Shown here one piece after another: positions 8,140-16,970 of a DNA stretch of 64,000 nucleotides. The stretch is from JBAYIE01 sp041665785. GTDB taxonomy: Bacteria; Bacteroidota; Bacteroidia; UKL13-3. The position numbers were made by a program, and so were the translations under genes. Position 1 is the stretch's first letter, and each line of letters begins with the position of its first letter. The stretch lies in assembly GCA_041665785.1 (NCBI GenBank), contig JBAYIE010000004.1, positions 1 through 64,000 of the forward strand. The letters are read 5' to 3'. Below the pieces are notes generated by a model. It saw only the letters and a list, made by a program, of their open reading frames with translations. It ran no database searches and was not told the DNA's origin.

Positions 8140-10755
8140 TTACTTGTTGTTTTGCCGTTTAAAGCCAATGCTTGGTTTCTCAGGCAATGCGTTGTAGTCG
8201 ATTTTAAATTCTTCCAGATCTTCAAGTTTCAATTGCTGAATCATGTCCATGGTACGTTCGCCGGGTTCGAGCTTGGCCAAGCGGAGGTGTTGATTTTTGA
8301 TGGCTTCTTCAACAATCTTTCTGACCTGACGCGCATTGCCAAAAAATTTGTTGCGTGTATCGAACTGGAATTCCATGTATTTCAGCAAGTGATTTTTGGC
8401 TTCTTCATCAGCGGCGATACTGTTGCTGGCGAACATTTTTATGGCGATGTCGAATAATTCATGGGCATCGTAATCGATGAAATGATAGGAGCGATCGAAG
8501 CGGGAATGAAGTCCGGGATTTGATTCCAGAAAATGTTTCATGTTGTCGGTATAACCTGCTACGATCACCACAAAATCACCGCGGTTATCTTCCATCCGCT
8601 TCAGAATGGTTTCAATGGCTTCTTTGCCAAAATCGTTTTCGCCCCCTTCACTCAATGCATATGCTTCGTCGATGAAGAGTACACCACCCATTGCTTTATT
8701 CAGAATCTCGTTTGTTTTTATGGCGGTCTGTCCTACATAGCCACCCACCAGCGACTGGCGGTCGCATTCCACCAGATTGCCTCGTTCGAGAATTCCGAGT
8801 GCCTTGTAAATCTGTGCCAGTAAGCGCGCAACGGTTGTTTTTCCGGTTCCGGGATTGCCTGTGAAAACAGAATGCAACGAAAAAGTTTGCCGGATATCTT
8901 TTCCGATTTCTTTATAAAAACGAACCAGTTTTACCAACTCATCTATTTCGGTTTTGATGGTGTTTAATCCGATCATAGAATGCAAAGCATGCAATGCAGA
9001 TTTCAACAATTCCTCATCGATTGGAATATCAGCATGATTCTTATTGCGGGCATTGAATATTTTCTGAATATCGATGGCTTCGATAGTTGACAAAGCTTCT
9101 TTCTCCAGGTTTTGCGGATTTTCGTTTTGCATAACGCGTAAACCCATATTCATTTTTCCTTCATCGATCAACAGGTTAACATAACGCGCATTACCAAAGG
9201 ATTTATCCCGTTCGCGGTACGAATCAACCAGTTTTTTGTAGAGCAATTCTTTGGCTTCCGGACTAAAACTGATGGTGCGTTTGATAGCAGAATATTCGGC
9301 AATGCGCATGAGATCCTGGGGCGTATAATCCGGGAAATCATAATACATATTGAAGCGTGATTTGAGGCCCGGATTGGATTCAAGGAAATTATTCATTTCA
9401 TCAGGGTAGCCTGCAACGATGATAGAAAGGTCGCCATCGCCATCGCTCATCTCCTTGAGTAATATTTCAATCGCTTCTTTTCCAAAGTCTTTTGAATCGT
9501 CGTTTTTGCGTGCGAGCGCATACGCTTCGTCTATGAAAAGTATGCCTCCGCGTGCCTTCTTGATCATTTCTTTGGTCTTAGGTGCTGTTTGACCAATATA
9601 TTCGGCAACCAGATCGGAACGGTCGGCTTCAACCACATGGCCTTTGGAAAGCAATCCGAGTTCCTGATATATTTTACCCAGCATTTTGGCAACGGTGGTT
9701 TTACCGGTTCCCGGGTTTCCGGTAAACACGGCATGCAGGTTAATCTTGTCGGTATCTTCGAATCCTTTCTCCTTACGAAGTTTTAAAAAGTTGAGGTAGG
9801 TAGTGTATTCCTTCACCTTCATTTTTATAGAATCTAGTCCTATGAGGTCGTCGAGTTCTTTTAATACATCATCAACATGTGCACTTCCGGGAGGGGCGGT
9901 TTCAGGTTTTGGCCTTGTTTTGATGTTGAGGTTGCGTGAAATATTCTTTTCATCCAGAAAAACTTCACCTACTTCGAATGGCACCGATGCGATGATCTGG
10001 TCCATGAAAACAATATCAACGGAATAAATATCGGTTCCCCATGTACCTTTTTGATCTGAACCCCAGCCGATTGTACATTCAAAAACAGGATCTTTCGTGT
10101 TGACATTGAATATTTTATCTATTGATCCTTTGAGTTGGCCGGTATGTGTTTTGAAATTGAAAAAGAGTTCGCAATTCCAGGCATCTTGTCCTTTGACCAG
10201 ATTTTCAGCGGTCATCTCCACCCAAACGTATCGGGTTTCACGTCCGCTAAAGGAAACCAGGTACTTGCGTTCTTTTTTGGGAAGATTTGAATCCGGGCCT
10301 TCGTATAGTTTTATTCCGTTAATATTGAAATAGGGATTTACGGTATCGGTCACAATTCCCTGATTCTCGATAAAGAAAATTTTCTCGGCCACAAAGGTAC
10401 TGTCGATCCAGGCTTCCCAACGGTAAACGCCACTTTTCCAGTATGCTCCGGGAGTTTTAACACCCCAGCCTTCGCGTATATAAACGATGTTCTCGTCTTT
10501 ACGGATCACTCTGTCGGCCACCAGATTGCATATTTCAGTTCCATCAATATGGTTAACACATTTGAGGTTCATCCGAACATCCCAGTCCGACTCGTCGAAT
10601 AGTTTATTGTAGAACGACAACTCGCAATACACGAAAGTGCATTCTGCCTCATCATACACCAGGCGGTACTTTTTCTCGTTATTGGCAAGCCATTCAGTTG
10701 ACCCAAATACTTTCAGATCTCTGAATTTATAGTTGATGGGTTTTTCTTTGGCCAT
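8140..10755 (-). CDS. Tandem CbxX/CfxQ-type AAA ATPase with novel N-terminal domain
   Basis: An 871-residue protein. The first 290 residues are rich in aromatic residues and beta-prone segments and match nothing I recognise. Two complete AAA modules follow, each resembling CbbX or EccA: Walker A FTGNPGTGKTT near residues 343 and 630, Walker B GILFIDEAYAL and GVLFIDEAYAL, and sensor/arginine-finger stretches NPGLKSRFN and NPGLHSRFD. CbxX-type ATPases thread or remodel partner proteins as hexamers; the substrate here is unknown. No Rubisco or type VII secretion gene is near. It is transcribed together with the small membrane protein gene downstream. Confidence 0.88.
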   Translation of the reverse strand: MAKEKPINYKFRDLKVFGSTEWLANNEKKYRLVYDEAECTFVYCELSFYNKLFDESDWDVRMNLKCVNHIDGTEICNLVADRVIRKDENIVYIREGWGVKTPGAYWKSGVYRWEAWIDSTFVAEKIFFIENQGIVTDTVNPYFNINGIKLYEGPDSNLPKKERKYLVSFSGRETRYVWVEMTAENLVKGQDAWNCELFFNFKTHTGQLKGSIDKIFNVNTKDPVFECTIGWGSDQKGTWGTDIYSVDIVFMDQIIASVPFEVGEVFLDEKNISRNLNIKTRPKPETAPPGSAHVDDVLKELDDLIGLDSIKMKVKEYTTYLNFLKLRKEKGFEDTDKINLHAVFTGNPGTGKTTVAKMLGKIYQELGLLSKGHVVEADRSDLVAEYIGQTAPKTKEMIKKARGGILFIDEAYALARKNDDSKDFGKEAIEILLKEMSDGDGDLSIIVAGYPDEMNNFLESNPGLKSRFNMYYDFPDYTPQDLMRIAEYSAIKRTISFSPEAKELLYKKLVDSYRERDKSFGNARYVNLLIDEGKMNMGLRVMQNENPQNLEKEALSTIEAIDIQKIFNARNKNHADIPIDEELLKSALHALHSMIGLNTIKTEIDELVKLVRFYKEIGKDIRQTFSLHSVFTGNPGTGKTTVARLLAQIYKALGILERGNLVECDRQSLVGGYVGQTAIKTNEILNKAMGGVLFIDEAYALSEGGENDFGKEAIETILKRMEDNRGDFVVIVAGYTDNMKHFLESNPGLHSRFDRSYHFIDYDAHELFDIAIKMFASNSIAADEEAKNHLLKYMEFQFDTRNKFFGNARQVRKIVEEAIKNQHLRLAKLEPGERTMDMIQQLKLEDLEEFKIDYNALPEKPSIGFKRQNNK

Positions 10756-10917
10756 GACGATTAAAATTTTGAGTGATTATCTATAAGACTCTACAACGAT
10801 ACAAAGGGTGCATCACAAAAGCGTAAAAAAGGTATTAATCGTCGTTAATGTTTATTCACATTCAACGTACAGGCAAAGTGTAACTGTATAAAAAAATGAA
10901 AAATATATGTTTTGGAC

Positions 10918-10947
10918 TTGCACTTTTACCCGATATCCATACATTTG
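10918..10947 (+). promoter_or_regulatory. Promoter of the tRNA-Ser/tRNA-Pro operon
   Basis: TTG at 10918-10920 and TACATTTG at 10940-10947 are separated by 19 nt, an exact match to the TTG-N19-TAnnTTTG Bacteroidota consensus. The tRNA-Ser begins 16 nt further on. Confidence 0.75.
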
Positions 10948-10962
10948 CAGTCCTTTCAAAAA

Positions 10963-11051
10963 GGAGAGATGGGTGAGAGGCTGAAACCAGTAGTTTGCTA
11001 AACTGCCGTACGGGTCATTCTGTACCGCGGGTTCGAATCCCGCTCTCTCCG
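10963..11051 (+). tRNA. tRNA-Ser (GCT anticodon)
   Basis: An 89-nt class II tRNA. Acceptor GGAGAGA pairs with TCTCTCC, the anticodon stem GTAGT/ACTGC encloses loop TTGCTAA (anticodon GCT), there is a long variable arm, and the T arm is CGGGTTCGAATCCCG. It is 18 nt upstream of tRNA-Pro under the same promoter. Confidence 0.95.
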
Positions 11052-11069
11052 CACTTTTTGAAATCCTTT

Positions 11070-11143
11070 CGGGGTGTAGCGTAGCCTGGTATCGCGCCAC
11101 ATTTGGGATGTGGAGGTCGTAGGTTCAAATCCTGCCACCCCGA
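11070..11143 (+). tRNA. tRNA-Pro (TGG anticodon), prophage integration target
   Basis: A 74-nt cloverleaf: acceptor CGGGGTG/CACCCCG, anticodon stem CCACA/TGTGG around TTTGGGA (anticodon TGG), and T arm with GGTTCAAATCC. The last 23 nt belong to the duplicated att core, so the 3' part of the gene is now supplied by the prophage and the gene remains intact. Confidence 0.96.
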
Positions 11144-11149
11144 CTAAGT
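11121..11149 (+). other. attL core (29 bp direct repeat)
   Basis: Identical to 51414-51442. It begins at AGGTTCAAATCC in the tRNA-Pro T arm and ends 6 nt beyond the tRNA with CGACTAAGT. The flanking bases differ on both sides (T before this copy, A before the other). Confidence 0.92.
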
Positions 11150-11154
11150 AAGAC

Positions 11155-11179
11155 AGCCGTAAACACTAAGTTTACGGCT
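11155..11179 (+). terminator. Phage-supplied hairpin after tRNA-Pro
   Basis: A 10-bp perfect stem (AGCCGTAAAC/GTTTACGGCT) with an ACTAA loop is followed by TCTTCATTCT. The T-tract is weak. It probably replaces the original tRNA terminator, which integration pushed to 51441-51469. Confidence 0.6.
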
Positions 11180-11201
11180 TCTTCATTCTCCTTCAAAGGC
11201 T

Positions 11202-11223
11202 CAGGTGTCACCTCAGGTGTCAC
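11202..11223 (+). promoter_or_regulatory. Candidate integrase arm-type sites, left end
   Basis: Two direct copies of CAGGTGTCAC lie 12 bp apart (11202-11211 and 11214-11223) just upstream of the integrase. The core GGTGTCA also occurs twice near attR (51344-51350 and 51354-51360). Paired short repeats flanking both ends are typical of arm-binding sites of tyrosine integrases; binding here is inferred. Confidence 0.5.
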
Positions 11224-11233
11224 TTCGGGTAAA

Positions 11234-12439
11234 ATGTATAAGCCTGCTTTACTCATGGTATTACCTCACACAAAAGCGCGCCTAGTAATACCAAAGCCAG
11301 GATCAAAGGATCCCCGGTGGGTGATCAAATTCTATGTTTGGAATGCTGATACTGGCCGGAAGCAATTATGCCGAAATCTGGAATGTAATGCCATCACCAA
11401 CTTGGCCGATAGAAAAAAGTGGTGCCGTATTAAGATTGCTGAAATTAATCAGGAACTTTTGAAGGGGTGGCATATTGATTCAAAGAAACTGCAGGCACTA
11501 GAACAGGAACGAATCCGATCTCAGCAACGTAATTTCATGAAATTGAGTGATGCTATTGATCTGGTGTTGGTCCAAAAAAGAGGAGAGAAAATTAAAAGCA
11601 TTCGAAATTATGAAATCGCTCTTCGGGTATTCAAGGAATGGGCTAGTTTGATAGGCATTCAAAATCTTTCAATTGATTCAATTAAGCGAGATCACATCAC
11701 AGCTTTCATGGAATATATAAGTGCAGAGCGTGATGTGGCTGGTAGGGCATATAATAACTACCTAAGGCATATTCGCCATTTGTTCAAGGTTTTGATCGAT
11801 CGCGAAATTATTCTTCGTAATCCGGCAGATAAAATAAACTATCGAAATCAAACTGTTGGTCGTAATCTGGCCTATACCGTTGACCAACAAACTGAACTTA
11901 TTAAGTTCATGACTGATAAGTATCCCAATATTCTAGCTTTCTGTCAGGTTATGTATTACACGTTAATGAGAACCGGTGAAATCACAAATATGCAGGCATG
12001 GTGGATTGGAGCATACGATAAAAACAAAATCTATCTGCCAAAGGAATTTAGTAAGAATGGCGATGAAAGACATATTACCATTCCACCTCAGCTTGAAAAG
12101 ATTATTGCAAAAATGGGATGGAGAAATCTCCCCCCCGATACCTACTTATTTTCATCAGGCTTTCGACATGGTACAAAAAAGATGCAATCCCGCATGCATG
12201 CCAACAAATACCGTCGTTGGGTATTAGATAAATTAGCCTTTTCCAAAGATTACACAATGTATTCCTGGAAGCATACAGGAGTAGTGTTTCTATATCGGAA
12301 TGACATTCCAAGGGCATCGATCAGGATGCAGGCGGGTTTTCGTGATGACAAGTCCTTCGAGGCATATCTGAAGAGTCTAGGATTATTCGAAAACTCTCTT
12401 CTGATAACGAGTTATCCTTCGATGCCTGAATATCCCTGA
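11234..12439 (+). CDS. int: Phage tyrosine integrase
   Basis: A 401-residue site-specific recombinase that would integrate and excise the prophage at tRNA-Pro. The N-terminal arm-binding region (1-110) is followed by a SAM-like core-binding domain (about 110-200) and the catalytic domain. The first catalytic Arg is in LMRTGEI, the second His/Arg region in SWKHTGVVFLYR, and the Tyr nucleophile is probably in SFEAYLKSLG close to the C-terminus. Organisation resembles the long Bacteroidota phage and transposon integrases. It is adjacent to attL and transcribed away from it. ATG 11234 is used; ATG 11255 is possible. Confidence 0.94.
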   Translation: MYKPALLMVLPHTKARLVIPKPGSKDPRWVIKFYVWNADTGRKQLCRNLECNAITNLADRKKWCRIKIAEINQELLKGWHIDSKKLQALEQERIRSQQRNFMKLSDAIDLVLVQKRGEKIKSIRNYEIALRVFKEWASLIGIQNLSIDSIKRDHITAFMEYISAERDVAGRAYNNYLRHIRHLFKVLIDREIILRNPADKINYRNQTVGRNLAYTVDQQTELIKFMTDKYPNILAFCQVMYYTLMRTGEITNMQAWWIGAYDKNKIYLPKEFSKNGDERHITIPPQLEKIIAKMGWRNLPPDTYLFSSGFRHGTKKMQSRMHANKYRRWVLDKLAFSKDYTMYSWKHTGVVFLYRNDIPRASIRMQAGFRDDKSFEAYLKSLGLFENSLLITSYPSMPEYP

Positions 12440-12626
12440 ACACATATTCCATATGTTCAAGTAATAACTGCTGTTTCTTTAACTCGGTAACGGATCCGTC
12501 TTCCGGGTAATGCTCCAGGTGGTGTTGCTTGATAAAGGAAAGGCTAGCAATTGTTTCATCCGGGCTGAACATCTCAAGAATTTGTGCAATAGCCTTCTCT
12601 GAGGCTAGAATGTGATTCGCTGGCAT
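12321..12626 (-). CDS. Hypothetical phage protein overlapping int
   Basis: About 101 residues from ATG 12626 (MPANHILASEKAIAQ). The central stretch is helical and acidic and looks like real coding sequence (ILEMFSPDETIASLSFIKQH). Its 3' third overlaps the end of the convergent integrase gene by about 119 bp. I do not recognise a family. The 12627-12754 gap holds no clear feature. Confidence 0.45.
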   Translation of the reverse strand: MPANHILASEKAIAQILEMFSPDETIASLSFIKQHHLEHYPEDGSVTELKKQQLLLEHMEYVFRDIQASKDNSLSEESFRIILDSSDMPRRTCHHENPPAS

Positions 12627-12754
12627 AATACATAATATTTGACCGATTAAGTTAATAATCCTAATACCGTTCGAATATCCCACAAAATGGGGGGATAAAA
12701 AAAGAGCAGAGATATGTCTAGCAATTTAGGATGTCTACTAAGCTACTTGCCAGT

Positions 12755-13213
12755 TTACATTTTCTCTCCTGACCTGCGAATTTGTTTTATGTATTTATAA
12801 TTAAAATAGATTGATGTGAGGGTTAATCCGAAAGTAGTTATAGTGCCAAAAGTAAGAACTACAGGTTCTACACCTGATGTCGCTGCCCAAAAAGTTAATG
12901 AAGAGCATATAATTGCACCGATTTCTAAATCTAATGCTGTTGTACCATAAATTCCTGCGTAGATTAAATGTTGAGCAGAACTAGTATCTATTAAAAGTTG
13001 AGCAGATTCGGTATCATGTGGCTTAGAATTATGTTTATACCATTCTACAACACTCATACTTACTTTTTTATTAGTAGAATCTTTCACGAACTCAATCAAT
13101 TCAGGTTTTACCCTAGTTATTTTACAGCTGATTGGTTCGAGTCCAACAATTTTAATAAGATCTTGGGCCTTACTCAAAAATGGTAAAAGTAATAAAAGAA
13201 TGATGAATCTCAT
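12755..13213 (-). CDS. Exported or membrane protein of unknown function
   Basis: 152 residues with a signal peptide (MRFIILLLLLPFLSKAQ), a soluble middle part and two hydrophobic segments near residues 95-135 ending in a basic tail YIKQIRRSGEKM. I recognise no family. It follows the lipoprotein gene after 6 nt, and the pair sits between the end of the tail operon and the integrase, a usual place for lysogenic accessory genes. A role in altering the host envelope or excluding other phages is possible but only inferred. Confidence 0.6.
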   Translation of the reverse strand: MRFIILLLLLPFLSKAQDLIKIVGLEPISCKITRVKPELIEFVKDSTNKKVSMSVVEWYKHNSKPHDTESAQLLIDTSSAQHLIYAGIYGTTALDLEIGAIICSSLTFWAATSGVEPVVLTFGTITTFGLTLTSIYFNYKYIKQIRRSGEKM

Positions 13214-13219
13214 GAGTAG

Positions 13220-13576
13220 TTATTTTGTAATTGAACAATGTATTCCACCGGAGCCATAAACTGAATCCCGATATATTATTCCACCATGTTCAAACCAACA
13301 CAATGAATATCCAGTTGAAGCATCTCGTTGACCTGAAATTACGAATTGAGTATTTGGTTTGTATTGAAAATAGAAAATTCTGACCTGACCTGTATCTGAA
13401 TTTTCCCAAACCTTCTTAACAGATTTTAGCTGATTATAGAACGTGATTTCATTCCGGGTACTCTTACCGAAAGAGAAATTAACAGCAATCGTTGCTTCTT
13501 CCTTTTCTTTCTCACATGAAAGCATAAGAAAGACTGTGCTAATTGCTAAAACCAACTTTTTCAAATCACAAGTCAT
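13220..13576 (-). CDS. Small predicted lipoprotein
   Basis: 118 residues. The hydrophobic N-terminus ends in a lipobox (VFLMLSC) followed by charged EKEKEEA. The mature part has a beta-rich look (EITFYNQLKSVKKVW, VRIFYFQYKPNTQFVI). It is the first of two exported-protein genes after the tape measure gene, an accessory position in the prophage. It may be expressed during lysogeny; function unknown. Confidence 0.6.
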   Translation of the reverse strand: MTCDLKKLVLAISTVFLMLSCEKEKEEATIAVNFSFGKSTRNEITFYNQLKSVKKVWENSDTGQVRIFYFQYKPNTQFVISGQRDASTGYSLCWFEHGGIIYRDSVYGSGGIHCSITK

Positions 13577-13587
13577 TCAAGTGCAAT

Positions 13588-16509
13588 TTAAAAGAATTTC
13601 ATCGACTTTTGAGATTTGTTGGCCTTACTTATGTTTTCCAATCCGGATGATAGGGACAAGTCTTCAGTTGCTGATCGGCCGAGTCCATTCTCTCCACGTT
13701 CGATGATCCTTTTGTTAACTTTTTCCATATCCAGAAGCTCCCTTTCTCCCATGATTAAATAGGCCGGAATTCCGGCTTTAATCATTTGAGTAAATGTTGC
13801 CACAGCATCTTTAAATGCAAGCATTTCAGGAATGCTTATTTGAATAGGGCCGGTCGAATTGTTGTTCCCCGCTATTTCCATTACTGTTTTTCCTGTATTC
13901 CGACTAGCTTCAATCATCTGAATTGTATTCATCACATAAGGGTCACGAGCGCTTTGGGCATTGATCATATATTCGTTTGCGTGGGCAATTATGGGATAAG
14001 CGTTTTTGTCGTTAGCAGAATTTGGTAACCATCCACCAGAGTAAAACTGTGGGAGTGGGGTTGCTTCAATTATTGCAAGCTCTGCTGTAGCTGCTATCGC
14101 GCCAGGTATTTTAAGAGGATTAATATATGCTTCTACCCATGCCAAAGCGGCCTTTATTGTCGCTTCGAACAAGGCGAATTTCTTTATGGACATGGCTTGC
14201 TGAACCTGCATTTGTCGATTTTTTTCGGCAGCTTCTGCATCCAATGAAATCATCTGGTTGTTGTATTCAATTGCACTAATCATGCCTGTATCCAGTTGAT
14301 CTTTAAGTGCAGCTTTCTTACTATTCAGATTTTTATTATAAGAATTCAGGTCGTTCTGATAAATTGATTGAAAGTATGAATTCAATTTTGAAGTCACAGA
14401 AGATACATTATTGGCATATTCTTTAATTCTGGAAACTTGAGTATCAATTCGTCTGTTTTCCAATTGTTGAAGATCAGCATTGAGTTTTGCTTCAAGTGCC
14501 AGCCATTGATTTGAACCTTCTTTAAGTATGGCCTGTTTGTCGAGTGTAACTTGTATTAATCTATTTTTCTCAGCCTCATAAATTTCAGTTTCAGTTTCAG
14601 CCTTCAGCACAGCCATATCCAAAGCAGCTGTAACTTCATTTTCATAATATTTTTTCAATTCTTCCCATTTCTCTTTCCCTGCTTCAAGAATTAATTTTTG
14701 TTCATTATCCAGATTTTTCTGAGCGATGGCAATTCTATCATCCCAATATTTATCAATTAGCTTGAATTCTTCATCAAGCTCTCGTTTCAATTCAGCTGCC
14801 TTCTTTTTTGCAGCTTTTATTGCTGCCTTTTCTTGTTTTTCCAGTTCATCTTGAGAAATTCTATCCTTTGTAGATTCTGCCAGTTCACGCTGCTTCAGCT
14901 CATTGTCTATTGCTGATTGTTGTGCTTTGATCAATTTGGCATACTTTAATTCAGTAAGAAAGCCTGTTAAATCCCCGCGCTCCTTCAATAAATTAAGTTC
15001 TCTCACCGAAGCCTCCATCTGTAATTTCAGAGAAGCCTGCTGATAAGCAAGATCAGCTTCGTTCATTCCCTTCAACTTAGATTTAAAGGCCGCTAACTGT
15101 TCCGCATACGCACTTTTCTCAATCTCTTGTTGACGCATAAGTCCATCAGCAACATCTTCCAGCTGACCTTCAACAAAAGCTTGATAGTTCCCTGTAATCC
15201 CCGGAATAATTTTTATAAGCCGGTCTAATCCATCAATCATTGCTGAAATTAATCCCATACCTACTGAGAAAAACTGCACCATTGCAGGATTGGCAGTGAG
15301 TTTATTCCATGATTTTTCAATCTGCTCTACAGTTCCGGCTAAATTCTCATTCTTTAAAGCGTAGGCATCTGTAATTGCTGATGTTTTGGACAAGGCTCCA
15401 CCAGCTAACTCCACCTTTTCACCCAAAAGAGTAGTGTTACTACCTAATTTCGCAAACACCTCACTGGCTCCAGCTCCCTGTACCTCAAGATCCTTTATTA
15501 TGCTTGCTAATTGTGTTGCGTTTGGCCCAAGTTTTTTGCTGCCTTCCATCACCTTTACAAAGGCACCGTAAATATCATCATTCAATAATTTTTTGAATGA
15601 TTTCAGATCCATCCCTGCGATTTCAGCAAATGCCTGAGTTTCTGTGAGCATTTTTTGTAAAATGCGAACTACTGCAGTACCGCCTCTTTCTTGTGATACC
15701 CCAAGTTCTTGAAGGGTGGCCGATAATCCCAATACTTGTCCTGAGGTCAATCCAACTTGTAATCCCACACCGCCAATTCTTTGAGCAAAGTCAGATACAA
15801 CAGGTCCGGTAGCTACACCCGAGTTGGCCAGTTCTACAATAGCATTGGATATAAATTTGATGTCTTGGCCAATATTGTCAGATTTTACATCCACCAATAT
15901 GTTCCTAAGTTTACTCATTTGAGTTGCAGCTTGCTCAGTCGATCCGAATTCATCCCGTAAGGATACAGAAACCATATCAGTTGCTTTTACAAATTCCAGC
16001 ATTTGATCTTTAGCAACTCCAAACTGACCACCAACTTTAGCTATCTCTCTAAGATCACCCATGCTAGTTCTGGTATCAATGGTCGATAACTCATGGTTTA
16101 ATTCTCTGGCCTCAGCTGCTGATAAACCAGCTAGTCGCTGAATGTCGGTCAGTTGATCAGATAGGTTTTGGGCGGCTCTGAACGAATCGGTAAAGTAACC
16201 AGCAACCTTTTGCAATCCAAGCGTTGCGAGGTTTGCGCCCAAATTACCAATGAAAGTTGTTTTAATTGAATCTTTCATTTTGTCCCAACTACTCTTGGCC
16301 ATTCCGGCCTTTACCCTGGTTTCATCAATAGCTTTATTAACGTTTTGAATCTTACCAGTTAGCTCTTGGAAACGTGCATCGTTTGAAGCCAGTCCACGTA
16401 TTTCACTTTTCGCCTTTCGTGCAGCCGCTTCCAGATCCCTTAAAGATTTGTTTGCTGTCTGACCATTGACGATCAGATCTATTTGTGCTCTTTCTGTTTT
16501 TGATGCCAT
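13588..16509 (-). CDS. Tail tape measure protein
   Basis: The longest gene of the prophage, 973 residues. It sets tail length and is ejected with the DNA. The N-terminal 400 residues match the TP901-type tape measure pattern (IDLIVNGQTANKSLRDLE, later TAVVRILQKMLTETQ and LGPNATQLASIIKDLEVQGAGASEVFAKLG). A hydrophobic segment lies near residue 415-435 (FFSVGMGLISAMIDGL), followed by about 250 residues of coiled coil rich in K, E and A. The C-terminal part contains GAIAATAELAIIEATPLPQFYSG, a pattern I recall from Bacteroidota phages. It is the last gene of the tail operon. Confidence 0.88.
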   Translation of the reverse strand: MASKTERAQIDLIVNGQTANKSLRDLEAAARKAKSEIRGLASNDARFQELTGKIQNVNKAIDETRVKAGMAKSSWDKMKDSIKTTFIGNLGANLATLGLQKVAGYFTDSFRAAQNLSDQLTDIQRLAGLSAAEARELNHELSTIDTRTSMGDLREIAKVGGQFGVAKDQMLEFVKATDMVSVSLRDEFGSTEQAATQMSKLRNILVDVKSDNIGQDIKFISNAIVELANSGVATGPVVSDFAQRIGGVGLQVGLTSGQVLGLSATLQELGVSQERGGTAVVRILQKMLTETQAFAEIAGMDLKSFKKLLNDDIYGAFVKVMEGSKKLGPNATQLASIIKDLEVQGAGASEVFAKLGSNTTLLGEKVELAGGALSKTSAITDAYALKNENLAGTVEQIEKSWNKLTANPAMVQFFSVGMGLISAMIDGLDRLIKIIPGITGNYQAFVEGQLEDVADGLMRQQEIEKSAYAEQLAAFKSKLKGMNEADLAYQQASLKLQMEASVRELNLLKERGDLTGFLTELKYAKLIKAQQSAIDNELKQRELAESTKDRISQDELEKQEKAAIKAAKKKAAELKRELDEEFKLIDKYWDDRIAIAQKNLDNEQKLILEAGKEKWEELKKYYENEVTAALDMAVLKAETETEIYEAEKNRLIQVTLDKQAILKEGSNQWLALEAKLNADLQQLENRRIDTQVSRIKEYANNVSSVTSKLNSYFQSIYQNDLNSYNKNLNSKKAALKDQLDTGMISAIEYNNQMISLDAEAAEKNRQMQVQQAMSIKKFALFEATIKAALAWVEAYINPLKIPGAIAATAELAIIEATPLPQFYSGGWLPNSANDKNAYPIIAHANEYMINAQSARDPYVMNTIQMIEASRNTGKTVMEIAGNNNSTGPIQISIPEMLAFKDAVATFTQMIKAGIPAYLIMGERELLDMEKVNKRIIERGENGLGRSATEDLSLSSGLENISKANKSQKSMKFF

Positions 16510-16511
16510 AG

Positions 16512-16970
16512 TTATAAATTCATTACAATCCGTTCACTTAAGGTGTACTCAAAGCGAGCAGGTATTTCAATTGCGTATTTCTCAGTTAGTATTTCAGCAA
16601 GGCGTTGGTATTCGTAATACATGGTGGGTGAATACCATTTCTTCGGTCTTCGGGGTTTAATTCCTTTTCGTTCATCGGAGGCCAACGATCGCCATTTCTC
16701 AGCATTGCCTTTTACATCCGAAATTTTCACACCTCGGCCAACACCCATATCCACAAATTTCCCATGAAAATAAAAGCCAATTGTTACCTTAGTTGGCATT
16801 CCGTCAGATCCATAAGTTAACTTATAAGTAAAGCTTTTGTGCAGTGATCCTGATGAGCCAACCTTTTTTTGCTGAAGCGATTTTTTAAGGGCAAAAATTG
16901 TCCAATTGCTCCATCGCATTATGGTTAAAGCCAAATCCTTCGGTAACTGATTTAATTCATTATCAGGCAT
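16512..16970 (-). CDS. Putative tail assembly protein
   Basis: 152 residues from ATG 16970 (MPDNELNQLPKDLAL), chosen because it overlaps the previous gene by only 8 nt. The fold cannot be read directly, but size, position just before the tape measure gene, and a stretch like LHKSFTYKLTY...FYFHGKFVDMGVGRG suggest an HK97 gp10-like or similar tail-completion protein. This is an inference. Confidence 0.55.
   Translation of the reverse strand: MPDNELNQLPKDLALTIMRWSNWTIFALKKSLQQKKVGSSGSLHKSFTYKLTYGSDGMPTKVTIGFYFHGKFVDMGVGRGVKISDVKGNAEKWRSLASDERKGIKPRRPKKWYSPTMYYEYQRLAEILTEKYAIEIPARFEYTLSERIVMNL

Noticed and set aside
10852..11100. Minus-strand open frame across tRNA-Ser
   Set aside because: It lies antisense to an intact tRNA gene and its promoter and contains the kind of translated-tRNA peptide that is a common annotation artefact.
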